Source of the DNA: Mannheimia haemolytica
GTDB taxonomy: Bacteria; Pseudomonadota; Gammaproteobacteria; Enterobacterales; Pasteurellaceae
Direction: 5' to 3'
Assembly: GCF_004342115.1 (NCBI RefSeq)
Contig: NZ_SMAC01000010.1
Coordinates: forward strand, 46,618 to 89,536
Length of the DNA stretch: 42,919 nt
This document shows positions 19,053-28,806 of the stretch, piece by piece. Made by a program: the position numbers and the translations under genes. The notes beneath the pieces were generated by a model. The model saw only the letters and a list, made by a program, of their open reading frames with translations, made no database searches and was not told where the DNA came from. Positions within the stretch are counted from its first letter, which is position 1; each line of letters opens with the position of its first letter.

Positions 19053-19433
19053 ATGTCCAGAGAATTTAAACGTAGTGACCGTGTGGCACAGGAGCTACAA
19101 AAAGAAGTGGCGGTGATTTTACAACGTGAGGTAAAAGATCCTCGCATTGGTATGGTGACTGTTTCTGATGTGGAAGTATCAAGAGATTTGGCGTATGCCA
19201 AAATTTTTGTGACTTTCTTATTTGATAACGATGCTGAAGCTATTAAGCAAGGTATGCAAGGCTTGGAGAAAGCAAGCCCCTATATTCGAACCCTTTTAGG
19301 TAAAGCAATGCGTTTGCGTATTGTGCCTGAACTGCGTTTTATCTACGATGAATCGCTAGTCGAAGGTATGCGTATGTCTAATCTTGTGTCTAGTGTAATC
19401 AAAAATGACGAAGAAAAACATAAAGAGGACTAA
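19053..19433 (+). CDS. rbfA: 30S ribosome-binding factor A
   Basis: A 126-residue KH-type protein that binds free 30S subunits and aids 16S rRNA 5'-end maturation, notably in the cold. Features seen are [52 protein letters not shown] and [23 protein letters not shown]. The ATG at 19053 gives the family N-terminus (MSREFKR); an upstream in-frame GTG would translate the REP-like repeat and is rejected. The RBS (AAGAG) is modest. truB follows after 2 bases, with its SD inside the rbfA coding sequence. Confidence 0.97.
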   Translation: MSREFKRSDRVAQELQKEVAVILQREVKDPRIGMVTVSDVEVSRDLAYAKIFVTFLFDNDAEAIKQGMQGLEKASPYIRTLLGKAMRLRIVPELRFIYDESLVEGMRMSNLVSSVIKNDEEKHKED

Positions 19434-19435
19434 TT

Positions 19436-20359
19436 GTGTCTAGACCTCGCAAACGTGGCCGTGATATTCACGGCGTTTTCTTATTAGATAAACCACAAGG
19501 AATGTCTTCAAACGATATTCTGCAAAAGGTAAAGCGAATTTTCCAAGCAAATAAAGCCGGACATACCGGGGCGTTAGACCCTCTCGCAACCGGAATGCTG
19601 CCGATCTGTTTAGGTGAAGCGACCAAATTTTCGCAATTTTTGTTGGATTCGGATAAACGTTATCTCGTCACCGCAAAATTAGGCGAGCGAACCGATACTT
19701 CAGATGCGGAAGGGCAAGTGGTGGAAACCAAAGCAGTTGCAGTGACAAAATCTCAAATTTTGGCTGCTTTGGAGAAATTTAGAGGTGATATTTTGCAAGT
19801 GCCGACAATGTTTTCGGCCTTAAAACACAACGGCAAACCCTTGTATGAATATGCCCGAGCAGGGATTACGGTGGAGCGTGAGGCTCGCCCGATTACGATT
19901 TTTGAACTAAATTTCATTGAATACAAGGCTCCATTTTTAACCCTTGAGGTGCATTGTTCTAAAGGTACTTATATCCGAACTTTGGTCGATGATTTAGGCG
20001 AAGAGTTGGGCTGTGGTGCACACGTTACGATGCTACGCCGTACAGCAGTGGCAGATTATCCGATTGAAAAAATGATGAGCTATGCAGATTTGCAAAATTT
20101 AGCCGAAAATCAACCGCTTGCAGAGTTAGACCAGCACTTATTGCCGATGGATACGGCAGTTTCTGCATTAGCAAAAATAAATTTAAGTTCAGAGCAAACT
20201 AAAGCGGTGGGTTTTGGTCAGAGAATTAGATTTGATAATCTGAACCAACTTTATGGTTTGGTACGTTTATATTCAGAAGATGAACAATTTCTCGGTGTGG
20301 CAGAAATCACCAATGATACTGTGATTCGTCCTAACCGAATGATTAACTTAACGGAATAA
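19436..20359 (+). CDS. truB: tRNA pseudouridine(55) synthase
   Basis: A 307-residue enzyme that converts U55 of the T-loop in most tRNAs to pseudouridine. The catalytic Asp48 is in [15 protein letters not shown], at the same position as in E. coli Tru[23 protein letters not shown] lies around 180-201, and a C-terminal PUA-like domain ends with NRMI. Translation starts at GTG (19436), 7 nt after GAGG (19425-19428). Spacing to rbfA and to mltB is 2 bases each, indicating coupled translation. Confidence 0.97.
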   Translation: MSRPRKRGRDIHGVFLLDKPQGMSSNDILQKVKRIFQANKAGHTGALDPLATGMLPICLGEATKFSQFLLDSDKRYLVTAKLGERTDTSDAEGQVVETKAVAVTKSQILAALEKFRGDILQVPTMFSALKHNGKPLYEYARAGITVEREARPITIFELNFIEYKAPFLTLEVHCSKGTYIRTLVDDLGEELGCGAHVTMLRRTAVADYPIEKMMSYADLQNLAENQPLAELDQHLLPMDTAVSALAKINLSSEQTKAVGFGQRIRFDNLNQLYGLVRLYSEDEQFLGVAEITNDTVIRPNRMINLTE

Positions 20360-20361
20360 GA

Positions 20362-21456
20362 ATGAAATCGACAATTTTTACCTTACCTTTAGCGATTATC
20401 ACTTTAGCCTTAGCCGGTTGTTCAAGTGATAATCAAGAAAGTTATGCCGGCTTAAACTTAGATGCTAAATACAGTAAATCTCGCTCGGTCAGTCATTTTA
20501 ATGATTATGTGCATTTTCTGAAACAGAAGGCAGCAGGGGCAGGAGTGTCTGCAAAAACCTTAAATGCTCAGAAATTCATTCATTACAACGCCAGAGCGGT
20601 GCAGTTAGATCAACAGCAAGCTGCACGAAGACGTGACCCGAATGTACCGCCTCCGCCACCAAATCCAAGTGGTGTGACCCATTATTTAAACAAAGTATTA
20701 ACTCAAGCGAAGGTGGATCAGGCAAGTGAACGTTGGTATGAATATAATAGCCAGCTTACCCATGCCAGCCAAAAATATGGGGTACAAAAAGAGTATATTT
20801 TGGCACTTTGGGGAATGGAGAGCAGCTTTGGGCGTAACCAAGGGGATTTTGATGTACTTTCGGTGTTGGCAACCCTCGCCTTTGATGGTCGCCGTGAGAA
20901 GTTATTTACGCAAGAATTTGTGAATGCGATGAAAATGCTCGATGACGGCACAATTAAACGCTATGAATTGCTTGGATCTTGGGCAGGAGCGATGGGACAA
21001 ACTCAATTTATGCCAACTTCTTACTTAACCTATGCAGCTGATGGCAATAATGACGGTAAAAAAGATATTTGGGAGAATGAAGCCGATGCATTTGCCTCGA
21101 TTGCCAATTATCTTTCAACAGTAGGTTGGGATAATCAACTACCTTGGGGTGTTGAGGTTAAATTAGCTTCACCGATGGATTTAAGTTTCGCCGGTCTTGA
21201 AACCAACAAAGCGAAAACATTGGCGGAATGGCAAGCCTTAGGTATTTATTTAGCTTATCCGAATGGACAAGAATCGGCAAAATTAGCTCAATTACACGGC
21301 AAAGAGGTTTGGTTGATTCGTCCGGATAAAGAAGCGGGAAGAGCGTTTTTAGTTTCTAATAATTTCCGTACTTTAATGGATTGGAATAAATCGAATAACT
21401 TTGGTATCAGTATCGGAAAATTTGCCGATCGAATTTTAGCTTCAGTTGGTCAATAA
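20362..21456 (+). CDS. mltB: Membrane-bound lytic murein transglycosylase B (lipoprotein)
   Basis: A 364-residue outer-membrane lipoprotein of the MltB (GH103) family. The signal peptide ends in LAGC with lipidated Cys20. Catalytic Glu153 is in LWGMESSFGR, followed by LATLAFDGRR, GAMGQTQFMPTSYLTYA and DGKKDIWENEADAFASIANYL. It cleaves murein to 1,6-anhydro products. It starts 2 bases after truB and so ends the rimP-nusA operon here, where E. coli would have rpsO. A short proline-rich patch (PNVPPPPPNP, about 94-103) sits before the catalytic domain and may be a linker. A bidirectional terminator closes the unit. Confidence 0.93.
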   Translation: MKSTIFTLPLAIITLALAGCSSDNQESYAGLNLDAKYSKSRSVSHFNDYVHFLKQKAAGAGVSAKTLNAQKFIHYNARAVQLDQQQAARRRDPNVPPPPPNPSGVTHYLNKVLTQAKVDQASERWYEYNSQLTHASQKYGVQKEYILALWGMESSFGRNQGDFDVLSVLATLAFDGRREKLFTQEFVNAMKMLDDGTIKRYELLGSWAGAMGQTQFMPTSYLTYAADGNNDGKKDIWENEADAFASIANYLSTVGWDNQLPWGVEVKLASPMDLSFAGLETNKAKTLAEWQALGIYLAYPNGQESAKLAQLHGKEVWLIRPDKEAGRAFLVSNNFRTLMDWNKSNNFGISIGKFADRILASVGQ

Positions 21457-21460
21457 TCGA

Positions 21461-21497
21461 ATAAAAGCATAGTAGCAAAGCCTATCTATGCTTTTAT
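21461..21497. terminator. Bidirectional terminator between mltB and tadA
   Basis: ATAAAAGCATAG (21461-21472) and CTATGCTTTTAT (21486-21497) form a 12-bp stem with A/T tracts on both sides. It overlaps the tadA stop codon (21494-21496), so the two convergent genes share it. Confidence 0.85.
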
Positions 21498-22018
21498 TTT
21501 ATCAAAGCGTCGCCTTTCTTCTGCAAACGACGTTGCTTAAAAAAATCACTGATCTTTTGGCTACATTCTCTGCCCAATACATTGCCCTGCACTTCTAAGA
21601 AATGGTTCATTTTATAATCTTCAAACAGATGATAGCGTGAACCTACCGCACCTGTTTTATAATCACTTGCCCCAAAAACCAATCGCTTAATCCGACTATG
21701 TAAAATTGCACCGGCACACATTGGGCAAGGCTCGAGCGTAACATAAAGGGTACAATCTAACAGACGGTAATTCCCTAAAGTTTGTCCTGCTTGACGAATT
21801 GCCTGCATTTCAGCGTGTGCAGATGGATCACAGAGTTGAATGGTTTGGTTCCAGCCTCTGCCGATAATCTGTTGGTTTTTATCAACCAGTACTGCCCCAA
21901 CCGGGATTTCGCCTTTTGCTTCGGCTAAATCAGCGAGATCAAGGGCGTATTGCATAAAGGCGATGTCTTGCTCGGAGATCTGAAGTGGACAAGAAGTTTG
22001 ATTTGGTTTGATAAACAT
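21494..22018 (-). CDS. tadA: tRNA adenosine(34) deaminase
   Basis: A 174-residue zinc-dependent deaminase that converts A34 of tRNA-Arg(ACG) to inosine. The CDA-fold motifs are complete: His68-Ala-Glu70 (HAEMQAI) with Glu70 the proton shuttle, and Cys98/Cys101 in PCPMCAGAI as zinc ligands. Length is close to E. coli TadA (167). It lies downstream of deaD on the same strand, but a terminator separates them; it converges with mltB. A USS core (22043-22052) lies just upstream. Confidence 0.95.
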   Translation of the reverse strand: MFIKPNQTSCPLQISEQDIAFMQYALDLADLAEAKGEIPVGAVLVDKNQQIIGRGWNQTIQLCDPSAHAEMQAIRQAGQTLGNYRLLDCTLYVTLEPCPMCAGAILHSRIKRLVFGASDYKTGAVGSRYHLFEDYKMNHFLEVQGNVLGRECSQKISDFFKQRRLQKKGDALIK

Positions 22019-22051
22019 AGTTGCAAAAAATTGAGTTTTTTTGACCGCTTG

Positions 22052-22080
22052 TAAAATGCCCCACGAGGGTGGGGCATCGC
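22052..22080 (-). terminator. Rho-independent terminator after deaD
   Basis: ATGCCCCAC (22056-22064) pairs with GTGGGGCAT (22069-22077), a GC-rich 9-bp stem with a 4-nt loop. On the minus strand it is followed by TTTTAC and then the USS core. Confidence 0.8.
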
Positions 22081-22099
22081 TTACTTCGCTTAGTGTCGT

Positions 22100-23905
22100 T
22101 TAGTCACGACGACCACGTTTTTCACTGAAACGTTTTTCTTTAAAGCCACCTTTGCGGTCTTTATTGAAACCACCGTCTCGGCGACCACCACGATCATTAC
22201 GATCGTTACCACGGCGACCACGACCTTCAAATGGATTTGCATTACTTGCACTGTTTGAGCCAAGTAATGTCATCTGCATTGGTTTGCTTAATACACGTGC
22301 TTTGTGAGCGAAATGTTGTACGAGATGATTTGGCATTCCTTGCGGCAACTCAATGGTTGAGTATTTATCATAAAGTTTGATATGCCCGATGTAACGGCTG
22401 CTGATATCCCCCTCGTTGGCAATCGCTCCAACAATATGACGAACTTCCACACCGTCTTCACGCCCCAATTCAATGCGGTATAAATCCATTGCCACACCAT
22501 TGTTTTCGCGGTGTTCACGACCGTTACGACGATCGTTTCGCTCATTGCGGTCACGTCCACGTTCAGAACGGGCAGCACGCACAACCGGATCCGGTGGCAG
22601 AATCAGTTTTTGTTTTTCTTGCAGTAACATCATCATCGCCGCTGCTAATTCTTCGTGGTCTTGATCCGCAGTAAATAAATCTTCCAACAATTCACGATAT
22701 TTTTCTAAATCGTGATGTTCTAACTGCTTAGAAATGCGGGCTTTGAATTTCTCACGGCGTTTTTCCATTAAAATTTCGTGGTTTGGAATCGCCACTTCAT
22801 TAATTGGTTTTTTGATTAAATTTTCGATATTGCGTAATAAGCGGCGTTCACGAGGCTCAACAAACAGTAAGGCACGACCTGAACGACCGGCACGACCGGT
22901 ACGTCCGATGCGGTGAACATAAGATTCTTCTTCTAACGGAATATCGTAGTTAATAACCAAGCTGATTCGCTCAATATCAATACCACGGGCAGCAACATCG
23001 GTGGCGACTAAAATATCTAAACGACCGGAGCGTAATTTATCTAAGGTTTGCTCACGGGCTTGCTGGGTCATATCGCCGTTTAATGCCGCAGTACGGTAGC
23101 CGTTGCGTTCACACAATTCGGTAATATCAATAGTACCGGTTTTGGTGCGGGTAAAGATGATAGCAGCATCAAATTCTTCTACTTCTAAGAAACGCAATAA
23201 CGCATCGTTTTTACGGAAGCCGTTTACCAGCCAGTAGCTTTGTTCAATATCCGGGGCTGAACGCTCGGTTGCCTTAATTTTTACCTCTTGCGGATCTTTC
23301 ATAAAACGACGGGTAATACGGCGAATCGGCTCCGGCATGGTGGCAGAGAAGAGAGCAGTTTGATGTGTTTCCGGTAATTCAGCCATTACCGTTTCAACAT
23401 CGTCAATAAAGCCCATACGCAGCATTTCATCGGCTTCATCTAACACGATGAATTTTAATTCGGATAAATCTAATGTGCCACGGCGGATATGGTCAAGAAT
23501 ACGCCCAGGTGTACCCACTACTACTTGTGAGCCTTGTTTTAAAGCACGTAATTGAATGTCGTAACGTTGTCCACCATAAACCGTCACTACACGAATGCCT
23601 TTCATATTTTTTGCAAACTGCTCACAAGCATCGGCTACTTGAATCGCAAGCTCACGGGTGGGTGCCATCACCAACATTTGCGGGTGGCGTTGTGTTGGGT
23701 CAATTTGTGCCAACAGCGGCAGCGAGAATGCGGCGGTTTTACCGCTCCCGGTTTGTGCCATACCAAGCACATCACGACCGGCTAATAAATGAGGAATACA
23801 TTCTTGTTGAATGGGTGATGGGTTTACAAAGCCCATTTCATTTACAGCATCAAGGATTGGTTGAGGTAAGCCTAAATCGGCGAAAGTTAAAGATTCAGTT
23901 GTCAT
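22100..23905 (-). CDS. deaD: Cold-shock DEAD-box RNA helicase DeaD (CsdA)
   Basis: A 601-residue ATP-dependent RNA helicase. Conserved motifs are AQTGSGKT (50-57), PTRELA, TPGRILD, DEAD (156-159), SAT, and [17 protein letters not shown]-terminal DbpA-like RNA-binding domain and a Gly/Arg/Asp-rich tail ([19 protein letters not shown]) follow. The DeaD role is in ribosome assembly and mRNA unwinding or decay at low temperature. The start at 23905 ([12 protein letters not shown]) is chosen because an in-frame 21-residue extension lacks homologous character. It lies in the pnp-nlpI-deaD order known from E. coli. Confidence 0.96.
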   Translation of the reverse strand: MTTESLTFADLGLPQPILDAVNEMGFVNPSPIQQECIPHLLAGRDVLGMAQTGSGKTAAFSLPLLAQIDPTQRHPQMLVMAPTRELAIQVADACEQFAKNMKGIRVVTVYGGQRYDIQLRALKQGSQVVVGTPGRILDHIRRGTLDLSELKFIVLDEADEMLRMGFIDDVETVMAELPETHQTALFSATMPEPIRRITRRFMKDPQEVKIKATERSAPDIEQSYWLVNGFRKNDALLRFLEVEEFDAAIIFTRTKTGTIDITELCERNGYRTAALNGDMTQQAREQTLDKLRSGRLDILVATDVAARGIDIERISLVINYDIPLEEESYVHRIGRTGRAGRSGRALLFVEPRERRLLRNIENLIKKPINEVAIPNHEILMEKRREKFKARISKQLEHHDLEKYRELLEDLFTADQDHEELAAAMMMLLQEKQKLILPPDPVVRAARSERGRDRNERNDRRNGREHRENNGVAMDLYRIELGREDGVEVRHIVGAIANEGDISSRYIGHIKLYDKYSTIELPQGMPNHLVQHFAHKARVLSKPMQMTLLGSNSASNANPFEGRGRRGNDRNDRGGRRDGGFNKDRKGGFKEKRFSEKRGRRD

Positions 23906-24107
23906 AAAAAACCATTTGTTTGGAACGGAACAAAGCAGAAAATATCGACTATTTTTCTGCACAGCCATTAACGAAAATTATATTGTTGAAATTTAGGAAG
24001 AAATGAAATAACAAAGCAAGTGATGCTTTAAAAATCCCCTGAGTATAAGCGGTTAAATTTACAAAATTTTTTGCGAAATTAACCGCTTGTATTGTCCTAA
24101 TCTTTCC
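23906..24107 (-). promoter_or_regulatory. deaD leader region with hairpin and USS inverted pair
   Basis: The spacer holds an imperfect stem (GCAGAAAATA near 23935-23944 with TATTTTTCTGC at 23950-23960, one bulge) close to the deaD start. Farther upstream is an inverted pair of USS-like elements, AAGCGGTTAA (24047-24056) / TTAACCGCTT (24079-24088), downstream of nlpI, which may act as the nlpI terminator. Confidence 0.45.
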
Positions 24108-25031
24108 CTATTCTTTATCAACAACGGGAGTCGTTTGAGTCATACCACGAATTTGTGATAACTCAAACAGGGCAAAACGATACTCAACGAAGTTAAACAC
24201 TTGATTTGCAAGAGCAAGACGAAAGAGGCTGATTGCCTCATCTTTATGATCTAATTTGAGTTGTTGTTTTGCTAAGTAGAAATACGTTTCTGTCAGTATT
24301 TCTGCATATTGTGAGCTATTTTCCTTAGCGTCACGTTCCATTATAGCACGAACTTGAGCTAAATTGAGCTTCCCTAAAAAATAATTTACGATATTTGTTC
24401 CCCAGTAATCCGAAGAAAGATTATTAGCTCGCTTTTGTAAATTATTTTTAGCTTCTGTGGGTGTAAATTCCAGCTCATTAAAATAGAGCCATAATGCTCG
24501 ATAAGGATCTTTCTTATCTTCTTCATAAAAATGGAGAAGATCACGCTGGGCTTCAGAATATCTGCCGCTATAATAGAAAGCCAAACCTCGATTGAGATAG
24601 GTGTAGCTATATTCCCGATCTAATTCCAATACGGCATTAAACGCATCAATCGAACTGTCGTAATCGCCTTCCAGCAGCAGATACAGCCCCATATAGTTAT
24701 AAGCTGCCGCCATACGTTGATTGAGCGAAATGGCTTGAGCAAAATCATAACGGGCTAACGACCATAAACCTAAACTGTCGTAAATAACGCCTCTTTCAAA
24801 ATAGAGGTCTGCTTGCTCAGAGGGCGTTAATGGGGCTTCTTCCAATACTTGGCTGAGCCTTACCACCATTGCCTCTTGTTCAAAGCGAAGTTGAGGATTA
24901 AGTTCTGCCAATGCTAAGTTTTTAATTGAAACCAAATCGGCATACCGACTGGTACAGCCGCTTAGCATTAAAACAGAAATTAAATTCAGTAATAAGAAAC
25001 GGATTCGAAACAACTTAAAAAGTTGTACCAT
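24108..25031 (-). CDS. nlpI: Lipoprotein NlpI, TPR-containing
   Basis: A 307-residue lipoprotein with a signal peptide and lipobox LSGC (lipidated Cys26) followed by TPR repeats (clearest about 60-165: SEQADLYFERGVIYDSLGLWSLARYDFAQAI and AAAYNYMGLYLLLEGDYDSSIDAFNAVLEL). In E. coli NlpI is an outer-membrane adaptor that brings the protease Prc to MepS and organises murein hydrolases. It lies between pnp and deaD, as in E. coli. Length matches (294 in E. coli). A terminator separates it from pnp, so it may have its own promoter. Confidence 0.95.
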   Translation of the reverse strand: MVQLFKLFRIRFLLLNLISVLMLSGCTSRYADLVSIKNLALAELNPQLRFEQEAMVVRLSQVLEEAPLTPSEQADLYFERGVIYDSLGLWSLARYDFAQAISLNQRMAAAYNYMGLYLLLEGDYDSSIDAFNAVLELDREYSYTYLNRGLAFYYSGRYSEAQRDLLHFYEEDKKDPYRALWLYFNELEFTPTEAKNNLQKRANNLSSDYWGTNIVNYFLGKLNLAQVRAIMERDAKENSSQYAEILTETYFYLAKQQLKLDHKDEAISLFRLALANQVFNFVEYRFALFELSQIRGMTQTTPVVDKE

Positions 25032-25059
25032 TACAGCATATCCCTCAATTAAGGAAAAT

Positions 25060-25098
25060 TAAAAACTGAATAACGGACACTCAAAGTCCGTTATTCGC
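25060..25098 (-). terminator. Terminator between pnp and nlpI
   Basis: GAATAACGGAC (25068-25078) and GTCCGTTATTC (25086-25096) are perfect 11-bp complements with a 7-nt loop. On the minus strand they are followed by AGTTTTTAATTTT. Partial read-through into nlpI is likely, given the conserved linkage. Confidence 0.8.
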
Positions 25099-25111
25099 CT
25101 TTATTATTGAA

Positions 25112-27262
25112 CTAGAAATTATTTTCTTGTTCTGTTTCTACCACATTTTCAGCTACAGTTTCTTCTGCATTTGCCTCGTTGGTATTATTGATGTCTTTCA
25201 TCGTCAGACGAATGCGTCCTTGACGGTCAATTTCTACCACTTTCACTTGTACTTCTTGACCAACGGTTAAGTAGTCCGCTACACGCTCAACACGTTCGTT
25301 GGTGATTTGTGAAATGTGGACTAAACCTTCTTTGCCACCTAAGATGGAAACGAATGCACCGAAGTCCACCACACGGGTTACTTTACCGTTGTAGATTTGG
25401 TTTACTTCCACTTCGGCAACGATCTCTTCAATACGAGCCATTACTGCTTTCGCTGCATTGCCGTCAGTTGCCGCAATTTTCACCGTACCGTCATCATCAA
25501 TGTCGATAGAAGTATTGGTCTCTTCGGTTAAAGCACGAATTGTTGCACCGCCTTTACCAATCACATCTTTGATTTTCTTCGGATCGATCTTCATTGTGTG
25601 AATGCGTGGGGCATAGTCAGAAATATCTGCACGAGGTGCCGGAATGGCTTGTTCCATTACACCTAAAATGTGCATTCTTGCACCTTTAGCTTGGTTTAAG
25701 GCAATACGCATAATTTCAGGGGTGATCCCTTCGATTTTGATGTCCATTTGCAGCGCAGTCACACCGGTACGGGTTCCCGCTACTTTAAAGTCCATATCGC
25801 CTAAGTGGTCTTCATCACCTAAGATGTCAGAAAGTACCACGAATTTCTCGTCTTCTTTCACGAGCCCCATTGCGATACCGGCAACCGCTGCTTTGATTGG
25901 CACACCTGCGTCCATCAACGCAAGAGACGCACCACACACAGATGCCATTGAAGAAGAACCGTTAGATTCAGTGATTTCAGACACCACACGCACTACATAC
26001 GGGAACTCTTCAGCGGTTGGCATCACGGCTAATACGCCACGTTTTGCTAAACGACCGTGACCGATTTCACGGCGTTTTGGCGAGCCGATACGACCGGTTT
26101 CGCCCACAGAGTATGGAGGGAAATTGTAGTGGAATAAGAAACGGTCAGATTTTTCGCCGGTCAATTCGTCAATGATTTGGGCATCACGCTCTGTGCCCAA
26201 TGTTGCTACTGCTAATGCTTGGGTTTCGCCACGGGTGAAAAGAGCAGAACCGTGGGTGCGTGGTAACACACTGGTGCAAATATCCAATGCACGCACGGTA
26301 TCCACCGTACGGCCGTCAATGCGTGGTTCGCCTGCAATAATACGGCTACGCACGATTTGGCTCTCTAATGCGGTGATGATGTCGATGATAGTCCCTTCAG
26401 AAACAGTTTCATCTTCTGCGGTAAGTTGTGCAATCACCTCTGCTTTAATCGCATCGATTTGCTCGTAACGAACTTGTTTTTCTACGATACGATAAGCATC
26501 GCCAAGGCGTGTTTCTGCTAATGCTTTTACTTTGTTGATTAAATCTGTATTTGGCTCTGGTGCAACCCAATCCCAACGTGGTTTGCCCGCTTCTTTAACA
26601 AATTCTTTGAGGTTTTCGATTACAACCTGTTGTTGCTCGTGGCCGAACACCACCGCCGCTAACATTTGCTCTTCGGTTAAGATATCCGCTTCAGATTCCA
26701 CCATCAACACGGCTTTGTCTGTACCTGCAACCACTAAATCTAAGCGGCTGATTTTTTGCTCGCTGGTGGTTGGGTTTAATACGAATTGATCGTTGATAAA
26801 ACCGACACGAGCCGCACCGATTGGACCGTTAAACGGCACGCCGGATAATGAAAGGGCAGCCGATGCACCGATCATCGCAACCAGATCAGGACTGATTTGT
26901 GGGTTTACCGATACTACGGTCGCAATCACTTGAATTTCGTTAAAGAAACCTTCTGGGAAAAGTGGACGCACAGGACGGTCGATCAAGCGAGCGATTAAGG
27001 TTTCACCTTCGCTAGGACGTCCTTCACGTTTGAAGAAACCGCCCGGAATACGACCGGCTGCGTAAGTACGCTCTTGATAATCTACGGTTAATGGGAAGAA
27101 ATCTTGCCCTTCTTTTACGTCTTTTTTCGCTACTACGGTAACAAATACGGTTGTGTCGTCCATACTTGCCATTACTGCTGCCGTTGCTTGGCGTGCGATA
27201 GCACCGGTTTCTAAGGTCACGGTGTGCTGACCGTATTTAAACTGTTTTACAATTGGAGTCAT
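25112..27262 (-). CDS. pnp: Polyribonucleotide nucleotidyltransferase (PNPase)
   Basis: A 716-residue 3'-to-5' phosphorolytic exoribonuclease and degradosome component. Two RNase PH-like domains flank an all-helical linker ([31 protein letters not shown] in the first; [14 protein letters not shown] and [16 protein letters not shown] in the second). They are followed by a KH domain ([16 protein letters not shown]) and an S1 domain ([28 protein letters not shown]). Length agrees with E. coli PNPase (711). An unusually long imperfect stem lies in its 5' leader (27299-27384), consistent with RNase III/PNPase autoregulation. rpsO, normally upstream, is absent; phoR is there instead. Confidence 0.98.
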   Translation of the reverse strand: MTPIVKQFKYGQHTVTLETGAIARQATAAVMASMDDTTVFVTVVAKKDVKEGQDFFPLTVDYQERTYAAGRIPGGFFKREGRPSEGETLIARLIDRPVRPLFPEGFFNEIQVIATVVSVNPQISPDLVAMIGASAALSLSGVPFNGPIGAARVGFINDQFVLNPTTSEQKISRLDLVVAGTDKAVLMVESEADILTEEQMLAAVVFGHEQQQVVIENLKEFVKEAGKPRWDWVAPEPNTDLINKVKALAETRLGDAYRIVEKQVRYEQIDAIKAEVIAQLTAEDETVSEGTIIDIITALESQIVRSRIIAGEPRIDGRTVDTVRALDICTSVLPRTHGSALFTRGETQALAVATLGTERDAQIIDELTGEKSDRFLFHYNFPPYSVGETGRIGSPKRREIGHGRLAKRGVLAVMPTAEEFPYVVRVVSEITESNGSSSMASVCGASLALMDAGVPIKAAVAGIAMGLVKEDEKFVVLSDILGDEDHLGDMDFKVAGTRTGVTALQMDIKIEGITPEIMRIALNQAKGARMHILGVMEQAIPAPRADISDYAPRIHTMKIDPKKIKDVIGKGGATIRALTEETNTSIDIDDDGTVKIAATDGNAAKAVMARIEEIVAEVEVNQIYNGKVTRVVDFGAFVSILGGKEGLVHISQITNERVERVADYLTVGQEVQVKVVEIDRQGRIRLTMKDINNTNEANAEETVAENVVETEQENNF

Positions 27263-27298
27263 TGAAATTTTCCTTTTAAAGAATTTACTATTATTGTC

Positions 27299-27384
27299 GT
27301 TTTATTTCTCTAAATTGCGACTAGCAAAAAGGCTTTTAAGTAAAACATTTTTGATAGCCGCCTCTCAATAACAAGAAATAAAAC
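27299..27384 (-). promoter_or_regulatory. Long stem-loop in the pnp 5' leader (candidate RNase III autoregulatory site)
   Basis: Read on the minus strand, the outer arms are perfect 11-bp complements (GTTTTATTTCT / AGAAATAAAAC on the plus strand, 27299-27309 and 27374-27384). The inner arms (27317-27330 and 27348-27361) pair at 13 of 14 positions, counting one G-U. The stem begins at the predicted transcript 5' end, about 37-120 nt before the start codon. E. coli pnp has a comparable leader stem cut by RNase III and then used by PNPase to limit its own mRNA. Confidence 0.7.
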
Positions 27385-27390
27385 TTGTCT

Positions 27391-27396
27391 AGTATA
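27391..27396 (-). promoter_or_regulatory. Probable -10 element of the pnp promoter
   Basis: TATACT on the minus strand (27396-27391) is a five-of-six match to the sigma-70 -10 box and would start transcription near 27384, the first base of the leader stem. No good -35 box is visible at the right distance. Confidence 0.5.
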
Positions 27397-27523
27397 GCGT
27401 GATTTTTATAAAAAATCGCCTATTATTTTGATCTTGCACCTCAGTTATAAAGAAATTCAAAACTTCAGTGTAAAATGGGGATTAGTTTGTGAAAAGCCTT
27501 GTGAAAATAGTTTGATTGCATCG

Positions 27524-28804
27524 CTATTTTTTTATTAGAGGTAGTTTAAAACTAAATCTGCTTCCTTTACCGGCTTCACTTTCAATTTCCAGTGTGGAAT
27601 GGTGCTGTTCAAGAGCGTGTTTGACAATAGCCAGACCTAAACCGCTACCGCCGGTTTTGTTGCTACGAGATTCGTCCACACGATAGAAACGTTCTGTCAG
27701 ATGGGTAATATGATGGGCATCGATACCAATACCGTCATCTTGCACGCTGAAAATCGCAGTATTCGGCTCTTGATTATCACGTTGACAACATATTTGAATG
27801 GTAACTCCTTCACCGGCGTGCCGTATTGCATTGTAAATTAAATTTGATACAGCGCTTTGGAGTTGCTCTTGATCTCCCCATACCGTTAAATTAGGCTCAA
27901 TATCAAACAGTATTTGCTGATTTTGGCTTAAAATCTCGGTATTTTTTTGTATGGCGGAGATTAACGCCGACATCTGGACCTCATTGTGTTCGGAATCATT
28001 GGAATGCTCGATTTTAACCAAAAGTGAGAGTTGGCGAAGCAGGTTAGTCATACGTTGACTTTGCTCTTTCATCGCATTGAGCGCTTTTTGCTGTAATGCC
28101 ATATTATGCGGCTCGTTTTCCAGCATTTCCAAATAACCTTGTAATATGGTAAGAGGCGTTCGCAGTTCGTGGTTCATATTTGCCAAAAAGGTTTGTCGTG
28201 AGTGCATAAGGCGGACAAAAGAGGTTACATCTCGTGCGACAATAAGTCTGGAGTTACTGTCATATCGATTGAGATTCAATTCAATATAGCGTTTATTATG
28301 AGTCAGCAGTACCAATGGGCGATGGTGTCGTTGTTGGCGGAAATAGCTTTTAAATTCAGGATAAAAAATCACATTAAAAATGCTTTTATTTGATTTTTTG
28401 TCCCAATAAAACTCAAATAGCTCTTGTGCAACATTATTGCACCAAGAAATCTCCCCGTTTTCTTGGCAAATAATGATCGCATCGGGTAAGTATTGAATAT
28501 GCTTATTTAATTTTGATAACAGACGTAAGGTTTTGATTTTATCTTGGCGTAAACGTTCGTGATAGAATGCGGCACTTTGAGATAAATGCTCCATTGTCGT
28601 TACTTTTGACCTGCCGCTTTGCTCATTAGGTCTGAGTAACTGAAGGAGAGAAGATTCGGTGTGGTGATGCCAAATAAGTAGAACCAGTAAACAAAAACTA
28701 AACCAGAAAAAATAAGCAGGGAAAAACAGATTGAATACGCCGGCAACGGCTGCTGCCAGCAAAAGTTCCAATAAAAAGTGTTTAAGTGAGAGCTTAACTT
28801 TCAT
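27524..28804 (-). CDS. phoR: Phosphate regulon sensor histidine kinase PhoR
   Basis: A 426-residue membrane sensor kinase close to E. coli PhoR (431). Two adjacent N-terminal transmembrane segments (about 8-25 and 27-46) come first. A PAS domain follows (about 98-200, LPDAIIICQENGEISWCNNVAQELF). The HisKA phospho-acceptor is His212 in NMNHELRTPLT, and the ATPase core shows SNLIYNAIRHAGEG (N box), DDGIGID (G1) and GGSGLGLAIVKH (G2). There is almost no periplasmic loop, as in PhoR, which senses Pi through the Pst transporter. The gene starts 2 bases after phoB and closes the operon. No strong T-tract terminator is visible after it. Confidence 0.96.
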   Translation of the reverse strand: MKVKLSLKHFLLELLLAAAVAGVFNLFFPAYFFWFSFCLLVLLIWHHHTESSLLQLLRPNEQSGRSKVTTMEHLSQSAAFYHERLRQDKIKTLRLLSKLNKHIQYLPDAIIICQENGEISWCNNVAQELFEFYWDKKSNKSIFNVIFYPEFKSYFRQQRHHRPLVLLTHNKRYIELNLNRYDSNSRLIVARDVTSFVRLMHSRQTFLANMNHELRTPLTILQGYLEMLENEPHNMALQQKALNAMKEQSQRMTNLLRQLSLLVKIEHSNDSEHNEVQMSALISAIQKNTEILSQNQQILFDIEPNLTVWGDQEQLQSAVSNLIYNAIRHAGEGVTIQICCQRDNQEPNTAIFSVQDDGIGIDAHHITHLTERFYRVDESRSNKTGGSGLGLAIVKHALEQHHSTLEIESEAGKGSRFSFKLPLIKK

Positions 28805-28806
28805 TA

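Larger units (their letters stand above)
27263..27523 (-). other. pnp-phoR spacer
   Basis: It contains the pnp leader and promoter (listed separately) and an imperfect palindrome at 27397-27419 (GCG-T-GATTTTT / AAAAATCGC) just upstream of the -10 box. No rpsO-like or other small coding sequence is seen. Confidence 0.5.

Noticed and set aside
23906-23968. 21-residue N-terminal extension of DeaD
   Set aside because: The extension includes the leader hairpin and does not resemble Dea[13 protein letters not shown] at 23905 fits the family start.
27397-27419. Palindrome as a phoR terminator
   Set aside because: It lies more than 100 bases past the phoR stop, has no T-tract on the minus strand, and directly abuts the pnp -10 box, so a promoter-associated role is at least as likely.
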